Source: a virus. Taken from it: a stretch of DNA of 42,255 nucleotides. Under the pieces are notes generated by a model. That model was given only the letters and a program-made list of their open reading frames with translations, searched no databases and was not told the origin of the DNA. The stretch spans positions 1-42,255 of the IMG/VR virus record IMGVR_UViG_3300029922_000133; one strand, written 5' to 3'. The position numbers were made by a program, and so were the translations under genes. Positions within the stretch are counted from its first letter, which is position 1. Each line of letters begins with the position of its first letter. Positions 24,703 through 31,613 of the stretch are shown here, piece by piece.

Positions 24703-25213
24703 CTTGCTGCTGAACATCTTCGACCACGAACCCTTCTATGATCTTGTATCCATATGGCACACGCCCCATCGCTTCACCCTTCGCGCGCTTTTGCTTATAT
24801 GCGCGCCGGATGCGTCCGCTGAGCACTAGCCTTTCATATTCCGCAAGCACTTCTAACATCTTTGTTTGCAGCCAGTCGCTAGCATTAGCCCCGCATGCAA
24901 TCTTTGTGCCGTCTGCATACTCGATAGTACCACCGCGCTCTTGCACCAAGTGCTTGATAAGCGCAATAGTATCACCATTGCGCGATAATCTGTCAGAGCG
25001 CGGGCATAGTAGTACATCCCCTTTTTCCAAGTGAGATATAGCTTCTAGTAGCACTTTGCGCTTTTTAAGGGGGATGCCCCCCTTACCTATGTCATGAAAA
25101 TGAATATAGGACGCTCCCTTAATATACTTAAGGCAGTCTTCAAGCTGGCTTTCCGGCGACGTGCCGTCCTGCTGCTGAACATCGCTGATGCGCGTTACAA
25201 TTACGTATTTCAT
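24524..25213 (-). CDS. Small serine recombinase (resolvase/invertase-like), 229 aa
   Basis: The catalytic domain has VTRIS with Ser10, GTSPESQLEDCLKYI, KGDVLLCPRSDRLSRN (Arg motif at 74-79) and a long helix (EVLAEYERLVLSGRIRRAY). It is followed by a short recombinase domain (GRVPYGYK, residues 150-157) and a C-terminal helix-turn-helix (SFREIAQLLNSQG). It is far shorter than large serine integrases. Its stop codon lies 179 bases inside the convergent RusA frame. It is coupled by ATGA to the ParB-like gene. It could resolve genome multimers, switch DNA, or integrate. No attachment site was found. Confidence 0.8.
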   Translation of the reverse strand: MKYVIVTRISDVQQQDGTSPESQLEDCLKYIKGASYIHFHDIGKGGIPLKKRKVLLEAISHLEKGDVLLCPRSDRLSRNGDTIALIKHLVQERGGTIEYADGTKIACGANASDWLQTKMLEVLAEYERLVLSGRIRRAYKQKRAKGEAMGRVPYGYKIIEGFVVEDVQQQAILASMHALREQGKSFREIAQLLNSQGLYNCYNRPWHYPNIHRILKRIESEQGNLPVHA

Positions 25214-25938
25214 ATTTTAGCTACTCTTCTGCTATAGTTGTAGCACTCTACAAACATTTGTACATATTCCGTCTTACTCAATTTAAGGCTGAAAGCACTT
25301 CCGCGCATATCAATCTTCCTGTTAAATTCCTCGATATCAATCTTATGTATTCGCAAGAAATGATAAAGCGCCTCCCAGAATCGCGCTGCATTCGTGAATT
25401 TACTCTTTTTCCCTCTACACATTTTTATGTGATCAACTATGGTTTTTGCTTTGAGTATGATTTCCTCGCAATCTTGCAATGAATAGTGCATCTCAAACTT
25501 GCCATCCATGAATGCTTTAGCACTGCATTCTCTGCGCCCTCCTTTCAAACATGCTCCGATAGCATTATCGATTGAAAGATTGTACCGTGTAATGAGCTGA
25601 TGAAGTGAAAGATAATGCGGGTTTCCGCGTTGCTTCCAGTGATGTAGAAAATCATCCTTGCGCCAAAACTTAGTTAATGTTTGATGCTTTAAGATAGACT
25701 GCCCCACTTCTTCGTCTGTGATGACATAGTGCACTTCGACGCCAGCCTCTTTAGCAGCTAAAAATCTGTGTTGCCCCTCGATAATCTCAAGAGATCTTGA
25801 AACTTTTATGGGATATGCTTTATCATATCCGTCTTGTTCCATGTTCGTTCTTAAAGCAAGCACATGATCGTGTTGGATGGGCCTATTCCAATCCAATAAT
25901 TGGAATCTGTCATAATCGTTACTCTTTAGAATTGTCAT
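25210..25938 (-). CDS. ParB/Srx-fold nuclease-like protein, 242 aa
   Basis: The N-terminal domain (YPIKVSRSLEIIEGQHRFLA, with GQHR at 55-58, then AAKEAGVEVHYVI) is the ParB-type fold also used by phage DNA-binding and CTPase proteins. The C-terminal half is helical and basic and is not a recognised ParB DNA-binding domain. AAAGG lies eight bases before the ATG. It precedes the serine recombinase with a one-codon overlap, so the two may act together in genome maintenance. A parA gene was not found, so true plasmid-type partitioning is unlikely. Confidence 0.7.
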   Translation of the reverse strand: MTILKSNDYDRFQLLDWNRPIQHDHVLALRTNMEQDGYDKAYPIKVSRSLEIIEGQHRFLAAKEAGVEVHYVITDEEVGQSILKHQTLTKFWRKDDFLHHWKQRGNPHYLSLHQLITRYNLSIDNAIGACLKGGRRECSAKAFMDGKFEMHYSLQDCEEIILKAKTIVDHIKMCRGKKSKFTNAARFWEALYHFLRIHKIDIEEFNRKIDMRGSAFSLKLSKTEYVQMFVECYNYSRRVAKI

Positions 25939-26212
25939 TTTCTATGCCTTTGTCTTTTAAGACTTGATTGATTGCTAACAAGATGTGGTCGGATTTGTCT
26001 GTTCTCTGTAAACAGTGTTCGATTGCTTGTATAAACTCGCCGTCAAGGCGTGTCATGCCGATTAGTAAGCTATCGATAAGCGCTTGCTCCGCTTCGTCGA
26101 ATATGCCCTTACTGCAAAACTTGTGGATATGTTCATTCAACGGCTTAATGACAGCCTTTGCATACGTTAAGTAGATGATCGCGTGCTCAATGCTCCACTC
26201 TTTATAATCCAT
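25919..26212 (-). CDS. Hypothetical helical protein, 97 aa
   Basis: GGAACGT lies just upstream of the ATG, and the stop overlaps the ParB-like gene by 20 bases. The product is helical (EHAIIYLTYAKAVIKPLNEH, DEAEQALIDSLLIGMT) with a polar C-terminus. I do not recognise it. It belongs to the minus-strand early operon. Confidence 0.5.
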   Translation of the reverse strand: MDYKEWSIEHAIIYLTYAKAVIKPLNEHIHKFCSKGIFDEAEQALIDSLLIGMTRLDGEFIQAIEHCLQRTDKSDHILLAINQVLKDKGIENDNSKE

Positions 26213-26528
26213 ACGTTCCGTTCCTTTGTTTCTTTAGCCTAGACCAAATCTTTAGGCCCTTGTCGCGTCTAAAGTGTTCGTCCCATACCAAGGGTAAGCC
26301 TTCACTATTTAGTGTCGTCAGAAGGTCGTTAATGTTGATCATTTCTAATTCTATTGTGTCTTTGCATACTATCGCTGCAATCTCATCGTTGTTATCCGGA
26401 TTCATCGCAATGAGATACCACTCGCAAATGGAAGCCGGGTCATAAACCCGAGCCTCAACGAATGTGTTTAGTTCGTGCGCGTGCTCCCAGTTTTGAAGAA
26501 GTGCTCCTTTCAATGTTTCATTCATCAT
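26202..26528 (-). CDS. DUF2958-like small protein, 108 aa
   Basis: GGAGG lies six bases before this ATG, which is better than a Met seven codons upstream. The pattern VEARVYDPASICEWYLIAMN, an acidic DNNDEIAAIV, and LNSEGLPLVWDEHFR is like DUF2958 proteins found in phages and mobile elements (from memory of the family). The function of that family is unknown to me. It lies in the minus-strand operon of small early genes. Confidence 0.6.
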   Translation of the reverse strand: MMNETLKGALLQNWEHAHELNTFVEARVYDPASICEWYLIAMNPDNNDEIAAIVCKDTIELEMININDLLTTLNSEGLPLVWDEHFRRDKGLKIWSRLKKQRNGTYGL

Positions 26529-26751
26529 TTTGTGCCTCCAGTTGTTCACAAACCGTTTCGACGGCTAATTCTAAGTTGTGCAATATTTTATCAGTAGTGG
26601 GCTCAACCATGAGGTTATACATAGTTTCAATTGTGAGACAGCTCATCCAAAATGAAAAAGTAGTCGCATTGATTCTGTCTTTGTATTTCTCAACCATTTT
26701 CATGTGGTCTCTTTGCATTTCTTCCATTATCTCAACTTTGGTTTTTTCCAT
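26518..26751 (-). CDS. Hypothetical helical protein, 77 aa
   Basis: The product is helical throughout (EIMEEMQRDHMKMVEKYKDR, then LELAVETVCEQLEAQNDE). It overlaps both neighbours by 11 and 20 bases, as expected for compact early phage genes. No family was recognised. Confidence 0.5.
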   Translation of the reverse strand: MEKTKVEIMEEMQRDHMKMVEKYKDRINATTFSFWMSCLTIETMYNLMVEPTTDKILHNLELAVETVCEQLEAQNDE

Positions 26752-26917
26752 TTTCTTCCTCTAACTCCTTTAACATTTTTCGTAGTTCGTTCAATTGCTC
26801 ATTATATTCCGACCGCTCGAATCCCCTTGCTATCACGCTAAACGATTCGCGTATCGACAACATATATTTGACATATTGTATCTTGTTTTGTATAGTCATT
26901 TCAAAGTTGTTATTCAT
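26732..26917 (-). CDS. Hypothetical helical protein, 61 aa
   Basis: This short helical protein has a Leu/Glu-rich C-terminal coil (NELRKMLKELEEENGK). It is the first gene after the 58-base gap holding a strong hairpin. It may be subject to attenuation by that hairpin. Function unknown. Confidence 0.45.
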   Translation of the reverse strand: MNNNFEMTIQNKIQYVKYMLSIRESFSVIARGFERSEYNEQLNELRKMLKELEEENGKNQS

Positions 26918-26953
26918 CTAACATTCTTTTGTTTTGTGTCAAAAAGGGTTATG

Positions 26954-26971
26954 CCCCCTCGTAAGAGGGGG
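26954..26971 (-). terminator. Strong GC hairpin within early operon, attenuator or terminator
   Basis: CCCCCTC and GAGGGGG form a seven-pair GC stem around a four-base loop in the gap between two minus-strand genes. On the minus strand, a run of five T follows about eight bases later. On the plus strand, TGTTTTATT follows, so it could also act the other way. It probably reduces transcription into the distal genes. Confidence 0.45.
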
Positions 26972-26975
26972 TGTT

Positions 26976-27182
26976 TTATTCAAAATCTATATTCTGAACG
27001 GCAAATATCATACCTTCAACTTCAATCAACAAGCTATATTCTTCACCTGCTAATGCTTCGGGACTCCATGAGTCATAATCCGTATATGGTTGCAAGGTAA
27101 TGTAAAAGTAATCATCATCACTCGCGTTTGGGAATTTTGCAGCGAACGTTTCGCCGTCACGATAGTTTCTTAGTCTAACCAT
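26976..27182 (-). CDS. Hypothetical acidic protein, 68 aa
   Basis: The start overlaps the preceding stop (TAATG). The product begins basic (VRLRNYRDGETFAAKF) and becomes acidic and aromatic (DDDYFYITLQPYTDYDSWSP). Compact acidic phage proteins of this kind often inhibit host proteins, but nothing here proves that. No family was recognised. Confidence 0.5.
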   Translation of the reverse strand: MVRLRNYRDGETFAAKFPNASDDDYFYITLQPYTDYDSWSPEALAGEEYSLLIEVEGMIFAVQNIDFE

Positions 27183-27337
27183 TATTTCCCCTTCACTATT
27201 TCAATGAACATTTTATATAACTTATCAGTGCGCGCGCCTTGACGCTCTATCTTGCCGTCTATCATGTACATTGTGCCTATGAGTGTTAACATTAACACCG
27301 CAAATTCCATGTGCTGAATCCAATTATTGTTTTCCAT
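27182..27337 (-). CDS. Small single-pass membrane protein, 51 aa
   Basis: A perfect AGGAGG precedes the ATG. One hydrophobic segment (FAVLMLTLIGTMYMI, about residues 12-26) follows a short polar N-terminus. A basic tail with Lys and Arg comes after it, so an N-out/C-in orientation is likely. It could be a superinfection or holin-like factor, but it has only one membrane span. Function unknown. Confidence 0.6.
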   Translation of the reverse strand: MENNNWIQHMEFAVLMLTLIGTMYMIDGKIERQGARTDKLYKMFIEIVKGK

Positions 27338-27340
27338 TAA

Positions 27341-27754
27341 TTACCTCCTGTAAATGTAATAATCGCCTTCTTCATTCTCATGACCGTCATAAGAGGACAA
27401 GAAATGTCCACGCCCATCCGCGCTTATAGCATCGTTTATAAAATCGTCTATATCGTCGATCATTGCAGCAATCATACCATTGCAGCTTTCACACATTTTC
27501 TCTTGTACGCAACGGATAGACTCAACAAGTCCATCATAGCAATTAAATTCACTGGCCTTAGTGTAATGAGCGATAAATTCAGGCCTGAATGACCAAAGGG
27601 ATTGTTGTATGTATTCCCTGCACGCGCTATCAGCTTCATCGTCAGTGTAAACTATGTATTCCTCGCTGTGAAAAGTATAGGTACACTCATTTTGTTCGTG
27701 TATTTCATCTATTTCGCAATCTAAATATTGAGCAAGTGTTTGTATTTTATTCAT
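27341..27754 (-). CDS. Conserved acidic phage protein, 137 aa
   Basis: The C-terminus has the motif ADGRGHFLSSYDGHENEEGD followed by YYIYRR, which I recognise from a family of phage early proteins of unknown function. The body is acidic (YTDDEADSACREYIQQ, MIDDIDDFINDAI). Three bases separate it from the next gene. Acidic early proteins may mimic DNA or bind host factors. This is an inference only. Confidence 0.6.
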   Translation of the reverse strand: MNKIQTLAQYLDCEIDEIHEQNECTYTFHSEEYIVYTDDEADSACREYIQQSLWSFRPEFIAHYTKASEFNCYDGLVESIRCVQEKMCESCNGMIAAMIDDIDDFINDAISADGRGHFLSSYDGHENEEGDYYIYRR

Positions 27755-27788
27755 TGTATTTCTCTTTGTTGTTGGTTTAAGGTGATCC

Positions 27789-27816
27789 CTTAGCCCTCAA
27801 ATGATTGAGAGCTAAG
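27789..27816 (-). terminator. Intergenic 12-bp imperfect hairpin
   Basis: CTTAGC, a mismatch and CTCAA pair with TTGAG, a mismatch and GCTAAG around a four-base loop. It lies between two minus-strand genes with no clear T-run after it. An mRNA processing or stability element is more likely than a true terminator. Confidence 0.35.
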
Positions 27817-27823
27817 AGAAGGC

Positions 27824-28003
27824 TTAAACTTTAGTCCATTTATCCCAACCGAAGCTATTTAAGAAGCTCCACGCTCGCTTTATCCATGTACCGTCGCTAC
27901 ACTCAGCGATAATATCCCTTGGGGGTAACATCATGTGATCAAAAACACGTGTATTCTCTTCGCGTGTAGCTCTATTCTTTATTTGCTTGTCTGTTAGTTT
28001 CAT
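27824..28003 (-). CDS. Hypothetical protein, 59 aa
   Basis: AGGAGG lies nine bases before the ATG, inside the preceding gene. The product is basic at the N-terminus (KLTDKQIKNRATREENTRV) and Trp-rich at the C-terminus (TWIKRAWSFLNSFGWDKW). It fits tightly between neighbours of the early operon. No family was recognised. Confidence 0.55.
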   Translation of the reverse strand: MKLTDKQIKNRATREENTRVFDHMMLPPRDIIAECSDGTWIKRAWSFLNSFGWDKWTKV

Positions 28004-28004
28004 G

Positions 28005-28166
28005 TTAATCGTCCTCCTCTAAAATATCCCATCCTAATTCAACTAATCGTGTTAATTTATCACTAAAAGAGAAACATGCTAATGCAATCTCCCTACGGTC
28101 GTACTCATTTAAAGTATTGAGTGAATCATCATCGCGGAAGAATTCTAATATCTGTTCTCTATTCAT
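28005..28166 (-). CDS. Hypothetical acidic protein, 53 aa
   Basis: The stop lies one base from the next ATG and the start overlaps the previous gene by eight bases. The product is helical and acidic (REQILEFFRDDDSLNTLNEY, ending EEDD). The sequence coding its end supplies the ribosome site of the next gene. Function unknown. Confidence 0.55.
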   Translation of the reverse strand: MNREQILEFFRDDDSLNTLNEYDRREIALACFSFSDKLTRLVELGWDILEEDD

Positions 28167-28437
28167 TGTTACCTATCTTTTCGTATGTCATGAATATCAC
28201 TCCATTTTCTATAATTAACACCTTATCATCGCCGACAAACTCTAATTCCCTTGCCTTTGGAAAATAAAACCATGAATTACACGTTGTACCGTCCTCTCGG
28301 GTTGTTTTAAATGCAACTCCATTCTTTTGCACAATAGATATTTCGCGAACACCCATGTTTTTGTGATAATAGTTGTGGAAACAATCCCATTTAGTACCTA
28401 GTTGCATTGCTCTTTTTAAATCTGCAAGTGATTTCAT
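28159..28437 (-). CDS. Conserved small phage protein, 92 aa, first gene of minus early operon
   Basis: The ATG at 28437 is preferred because AAAGAG lies seven bases upstream. An ATG two codons earlier overlaps that site. The pattern MKSLADLKRAMQLGTKWDC, REISIVQKNGVAFKT, SWFYFPKARELEF resembles a family of small phage proteins with a beta-rich body that I have seen before, with no known function. As promoter-proximal gene it is likely expressed early. Confidence 0.6.
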   Translation of the reverse strand: MKSLADLKRAMQLGTKWDCFHNYYHKNMGVREISIVQKNGVAFKTTREDGTTCNSWFYFPKARELEFVGDDKVLIIENGVIFMTYEKIGNNE

Positions 28438-28535
28438 ACTCATTCTCTTTGTTGTTTGTTTGTTTAGGGTTTGTGTTAATCCAACGCTACGAGCTTATCA
28501 CTAATGATTAAGCGAGACTGTTTGATTAATCCAAT

Positions 28536-28566
28536 ACTATAGCATACGCAACAGATTAAGTGCAAC
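28536..28566 (-). promoter_or_regulatory. Likely early promoter of the minus-strand operon
   Basis: On the minus strand an extended -10 (TGC then TATAGT, complement at 28536-28544) lies 18 bases from TTGCAC. The -35 region overlaps AGTGCAAC (28559-28566), the same eight bases that form the repeated unit of the palindromes at 29248-29283. A regulator binding that sequence could control this promoter. The 340-base gap 28438-28777 otherwise holds only AT-rich sequence and the plus-strand promoter. Confidence 0.5.
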
Positions 28567-28631
28567 ACTAAAGATTATTTTAATTGTATGCGGTTGATAA
28601 TCAGGGGTTTAAGTGAGTAGTTTTGTGATAT

Positions 28632-28670
28632 TTGACTAAAATAAGGGTATTTAATACGATCGAGTATAAT
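28632..28670 (+). promoter_or_regulatory. Likely plus-strand promoter before the terminase-small-like gene
   Basis: TTGACT (28632-28637), a 17-base spacer and TACGAT (28655-28660) form a sigma70-like promoter. A perfect TATAAT at 28665-28670 has no -35 at the right distance, so it may be an alternative -10. The promoter points towards the gene at 28778. Confidence 0.5.
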
Positions 28671-28777
28671 CAAGCTTGACTCATAGGCGACGACTGGAGC
28701 CTTTAGCCTGCCGGGCGTTTGACGGTGTTGCTAACAAGTGTATATAAACGTAAATATTAAAGTTTAAAGTAAGTATT

Positions 28778-29200
28778 ATGGTCGGGTTTCCAAAAGGTAA
28801 AGATAAGCGCGGTGAAAAGGCGCGTGATCCCAGCCCCGGCGCACATCCTGTCAACCGCGAAGATATGATCAAAGCATTGAAAAAACATGATGGTAACATC
28901 TCGCGCGCTGCAGAGGCTATAGGATGTACTAGATTAACCATACATAGAGCCGTCGAATCTGATCCATTGGTTAAAGAAGCTCGTGATCAGGCCCGTGAAG
29001 CATGGGTCGATCAACTCGAAAATGCATGTGAGTATCAAGCAATACACGAAAAAGATACGGCGTTGAAAATATTTCTATTAAAGACACGCGCACGCGCACG
29101 CGGTTACGAGCAAGACATGAACCCTAATGCTACGCAAGACATAGCCAAAGCAGCATTCGACTTCGTCCTCAACAGGACAGCCAACCCCGCAGAGTCATAG
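28778..29200 (+). CDS. Terminase small subunit-like HTH protein, 140 aa
   Basis: Basic residues open the protein (GFPKGKDKRGEKAR). A Fis-type helix-turn-helix follows at about residues 30-60 (IKALKKHDGNISRAAEAIGC, TRLTIHRAVE), then long helices for oligomerisation (ARDQAREAWVDQLENA). This is the architecture of many small terminases, which bind the packaging site. It is about 6 kb before the large terminase. It has only a weak ribosome site (AAAGTAAG). A transcription regulator with the same fold cannot be ruled out. The repeat unit downstream could be its binding site. Confidence 0.6.
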   Translation: MVGFPKGKDKRGEKARDPSPGAHPVNREDMIKALKKHDGNISRAAEAIGCTRLTIHRAVESDPLVKEARDQAREAWVDQLENACEYQAIHEKDTALKIFLLKTRARARGYEQDMNPNATQDIAKAAFDFVLNRTANPAES

Positions 29201-29247
29201 TACTCACACCCCACTGTACTCACACACCATCCACAAGCCTACATCCT

Positions 29248-29283
29248 ACGTTGTACTACGAGTTCGTAGTGCAACGTTGCACT
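29248..29283. promoter_or_regulatory. Nested palindromes, operator or packaging-site candidate
   Basis: Two symmetric elements share one arm. Arms 29248-29261 and 29264-29277 pair with a single G-U exception. Bases 29268-29283 form the perfect palindrome AGTGCAACGTTGCACT. The unit GTTG(T/C)ACT therefore occurs three times in alternating orientation. One more copy overlaps the early minus promoter (28559-28566). The gap 29201-29500 holds no gene. Confidence 0.6.
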
Positions 29284-29403
29284 TGACACCCCTAGGGCCG
29301 ACCACCAAAGGAAAGCAAATTAAAGTTTGAAGTTGATCCTTAGTCGGTACCGGTTACATCGAAATACATATATCAATCCCTCGGTCACATTCAAATGCAA
29401 ATT

Positions 29404-29483
29404 CGAAAAAAACTTTTACCATAATATTATGTGCCCCGCGAGATAGTGCTTCGCGAAAAAATTTCTACCATATATTTTGTGTG
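29404..29483 (+). repeat. Two imperfect 30-bp direct repeats, 50 bases apart
   Basis: CGAAAAAA, then a TACCATA core and an AT-rich end in TATGTG or TGTGTG occur at 29404-29433 and 29454-29483. They precede the small gene operon at 29501 and could be tandem promoters or binding sites. No canonical -35/-10 pair was identified within either copy. Confidence 0.4.
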
Positions 29484-29500
29484 CGTACGCGGAGGTGCAC

Positions 29501-29701
29501 ATGGATAGATTATCTAAGGATGAGTTGATAAGAGCGATAGAGTTACTGAAGAGTATGCATGGTTACGTGCTCAGTACATCGGAGCAATATGGGGATTTTA
29601 TGGGATGGAGTTGTAGCCTCAGTGACAATGGATTTATTGAAACTATAAGAGCTGAGTTGAAGGATTTGAGAAACAGATTATGTATTCTTAGGGGCGAATA
29701 A
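29501..29701 (+). CDS. Hypothetical helical protein, 66 aa
   Basis: GGAGGTG lies three bases before the ATG at 29501. The product is helical (DRLSKDELIRAIELLKSMHG, AELKDLRNRLCILRGE). Its final codons supply the ribosome site for the next gene. Its C-terminal end (LRGE) is also that of the protein ending at 30248, for the same reason. Function unknown. Confidence 0.55.
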   Translation: MDRLSKDELIRAIELLKSMHGYVLSTSEQYGDFMGWSCSLSDNGFIETIRAELKDLRNRLCILRGE

Positions 29702-29703
29702 CC

Positions 29704-30072
29704 ATGATCCAGAAGCACGAGCGCAAGACCATTGACGGCAAGCCGTACTTCGGTGTATGGGCAGGTAAGTGGATCGAGTTTACACCGCTATTTGATACGA
29801 TGAAGTCTCTAGAGCAATTAAATTATGCTAAGACTATACTAACCTGCTGGGCAGAATCTCTCGATGGCGAGCGCAGATACGAGGAGTACATCTACCGTCC
29901 ATACGATGGTGGATATGATCCTATGAGGCAAATAGAAACTCTAGGCATCAAGTTCCTACTATGGGGACGAGCGTACCGGGTTATGAGGCAACTAAAGAAG
30001 AAGGCACCGCGCGTGCGCACTAAAAAAAGGGTGAATGGAAGATGGAAATGGCGACTGAAGAATACTATCTAA
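29704..30072 (+). CDS. Hypothetical protein, 122 aa, basic C-terminus
   Basis: A strong AGGGGCG precedes the ATG. A compact start (RKTIDGKPYFGVWAGKWIEF) is followed by helices and ends in a very basic tail (KKKAPRVRTKKRVNGRWKWR), likely nucleic acid-binding. It overlaps the next gene by 25 bases. No family was recognised. Confidence 0.55.
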   Translation: MIQKHERKTIDGKPYFGVWAGKWIEFTPLFDTMKSLEQLNYAKTILTCWAESLDGERRYEEYIYRPYDGGYDPMRQIETLGIKFLLWGRAYRVMRQLKKKAPRVRTKKRVNGRWKWRLKNTI

Positions 30073-30248
30073 AGCGCATAGATGCCGGGAAGGCTGTGCT
30101 TGGCTACCTTGAGGACTTGTGTAAGGCAAATGCGTACTTTGGCATTGAGCGCATGGAGTACAATTCCATAGTCAGGCGTATGATGAATCATGTGTGTGAT
30201 GAAGTGAACTCTCATCGTATCGCGCTTGCGAAACTTAGAGGTGAGTGA
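30048..30248 (+). CDS. Hypothetical helical protein, 66 aa
   Basis: The ATG at 30048 has GGAAG six bases upstream, better than the ATG at 30042. The product is helical (EEYYLKRIDAGKAVLGYLED, VCDEVNSHRIALAKL). It overlaps the ATG of the next gene (TGATG). Function unknown. Confidence 0.5.
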   Translation: MATEEYYLKRIDAGKAVLGYLEDLCKANAYFGIERMEYNSIVRRMMNHVCDEVNSHRIALAKLRGE

Positions 30249-30478
30249 TGTTTAAGTTTGTGTATAAAGAACTTATCACCGATGACCGCATTCCATCTTG
30301 GCTCAAAGACTCATGGGTTGTTGATTTTCGTCATCTTCTTCCTAAGCGCAAGAGAGCCAAGCGCATTCCCCGCGTGCAGCGTAAGCACATTATAGTCCGG
30401 ATGTTTTCACTCAAGAGCATACCGTACAACCCATGGAAGAACACTAAGTTCATGCGTTTCACCCTCCCGGCTCCATAG
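30248..30478 (+). CDS. Hypothetical basic protein, 76 aa
   Basis: The ATG overlaps the previous TGA and follows AGAGGTGA. The product is strongly basic in the middle (LLPKRKRAKRIPRVQRKHII) and Pro/Phe-rich at the end. It may bind nucleic acid. No family was recognised. It ends with TAG. A 14-base palindrome TATCTATATAGATA follows at 30500-30513. Confidence 0.5.
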   Translation: MFKFVYKELITDDRIPSWLKDSWVVDFRHLLPKRKRAKRIPRVQRKHIIVRMFSLKSIPYNPWKNTKFMRFTLPAP

Positions 30479-30539
30479 AAAATTCTTCTTTCCAAAAAAT
30501 ATCTATATAGATACCTTGGCGAAAAACAACGAGGTATAC

Positions 30540-30806
30540 ATGTACGACACGCAAAATTCATACAAAGACTTTAAGAACAAGAAGGAAGATGGCTGGGTTT
30601 TAGTGCACGATGCCATCCCCTCTGTAAACATCGAAGTAGAGGCCATAGGGCGCAATTACTGCGCAAAGGACATCTTTATAGGGCTCGCTAGTTTTGATCC
30701 AACACAGGGCTGGAAAGGCATGAAATGGGTGTATGCGTGGCGCGAGAAGCGAGAGAGCAACATCATGCAAGAGCTTCGCGAAATGTATCCAGCAACTTTC
30801 TTCTAG
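30540..30806 (+). CDS. Hypothetical protein, 88 aa
   Basis: GAGG lies five bases before the ATG at 30540. The product (KEDGWVLVHDAIPSVNIEVE, GLASFDPTQGWKGMKWVYAW) has a mixed alpha/beta look and is not recognised. It ends with TAG before a short gap to the next gene. Confidence 0.55.
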   Translation: MYDTQNSYKDFKNKKEDGWVLVHDAIPSVNIEVEAIGRNYCAKDIFIGLASFDPTQGWKGMKWVYAWREKRESNIMQELREMYPATFF

Positions 30807-30813
30807 AGGTACG

Positions 30814-31020
30814 ATGGAGACGAAGTGTTTTTTCTACTTGCGCGATGGGTGGATGATGGAAATCGTAAGAAATCTTGAGAATGCTCTTGAAGATCAGACT
30901 CTCCGGAAGTTCGCGTGTGAAGCTGAATACTCCAATATACAAATAATAGATATCAAATTCCGCTGCGTTGCGTGTTTCATGATCTCACGCAAACGCATTG
31001 CTTATTATGAGGAAATTTAA
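30814..31020 (+). CDS. Hypothetical protein, 68 aa, cysteine-containing
   Basis: AGAGGT precedes the ATG at 30814, so the longer upstream frame is rejected. The product (METKCFFYLRDGWMMEIVRN, then KFRCVACFMISRKR) has one CxxC pair. Its stop overlaps the ATG of the RNA ligase-like gene (TAATG), so the two are co-translated. Function unknown. Confidence 0.5.
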   Translation: METKCFFYLRDGWMMEIVRNLENALEDQTLRKFACEAEYSNIQIIDIKFRCVACFMISRKRIAYYEEI

Positions 31021-31613
31021 TGAAAAAGATTCCTTCTTTATTCCTATCTACAGACGACCATATCCTCACGCGCGAGGTTAATCCTCTATGCCAGTGGGTT
31101 ATCGACGGCGAGGGTGTTCCTACTGCGAAATTGGATGGGTCTGCGTGCGCGGTGATCAATGGAAAGCTCTATAAGCGTTATGATAACTCAAAACTTGTAA
31201 GTAAAACTGAGCGCGTGCGCAAGCATCCTCCGCAAAATGACTGGATTCACTGCGGAGATATGACTGATCGCGGACAACATATCTATTGGATTCCTGTTAC
31301 CATGAAGGACTACTACCACCAGATGGCATGGGCGTGGGGGCAAGGCAGGTTTGACGATGGTACTTATGAGCTTGTAGGCCCTGAAGTGCAGGGTAATCCT
31401 CACAATACTGGGCATAATGCACTCATTCGACATGCGACGAATAGTATTTTCGACTACATTCATAACTACTGCAACATTTGCCACAATCCACGTACATACG
31501 ATGAGATTGAACGCATATTGGCACGTATGGAATATGAAGGCATCGTATGGCATCACCCGGATGGGCGCATGGCAAAGATTACTAAGAAGAAGTTTGGCCT
31601 TCCCTGGCCATAA
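31020..31613 (+). CDS. RNA ligase-like nucleotidyltransferase, 197 aa
   Basis: The ligase motifs are in order: motif I AKLDGS with Lys37 as the likely AMP-accepting lysine, motif III-like TYELVGPEVQGNPHN (115-129), motif IV EGIVWHH (173-179) and motif V AKITKKKFG (185-193). The small size and missing OB domain match compact RNA ligases of phages and DUF5565-type proteins. It probably seals nicks in RNA, possibly tRNA cut by host anticodon nucleases, since tRNA genes lie 2.5 kb downstream. A polynucleotide kinase partner was not seen. A DNA ligase is less likely given the missing additional domains. Confidence 0.7.
   Translation: MKKIPSLFLSTDDHILTREVNPLCQWVIDGEGVPTAKLDGSACAVINGKLYKRYDNSKLVSKTERVRKHPPQNDWIHCGDMTDRGQHIYWIPVTMKDYYHQMAWAWGQGRFDDGTYELVGPEVQGNPHNTGHNALIRHATNSIFDYIHNYCNICHNPRTYDEIERILARMEYEGIVWHHPDGRMAKITKKKFGLPWP

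Noticed and set aside
28681-28941. 86-codon minus frame over the terminase-small-like start
   Set aside because: Overlaps the HTH coding region and a promoter. No ribosome site and no family pattern.
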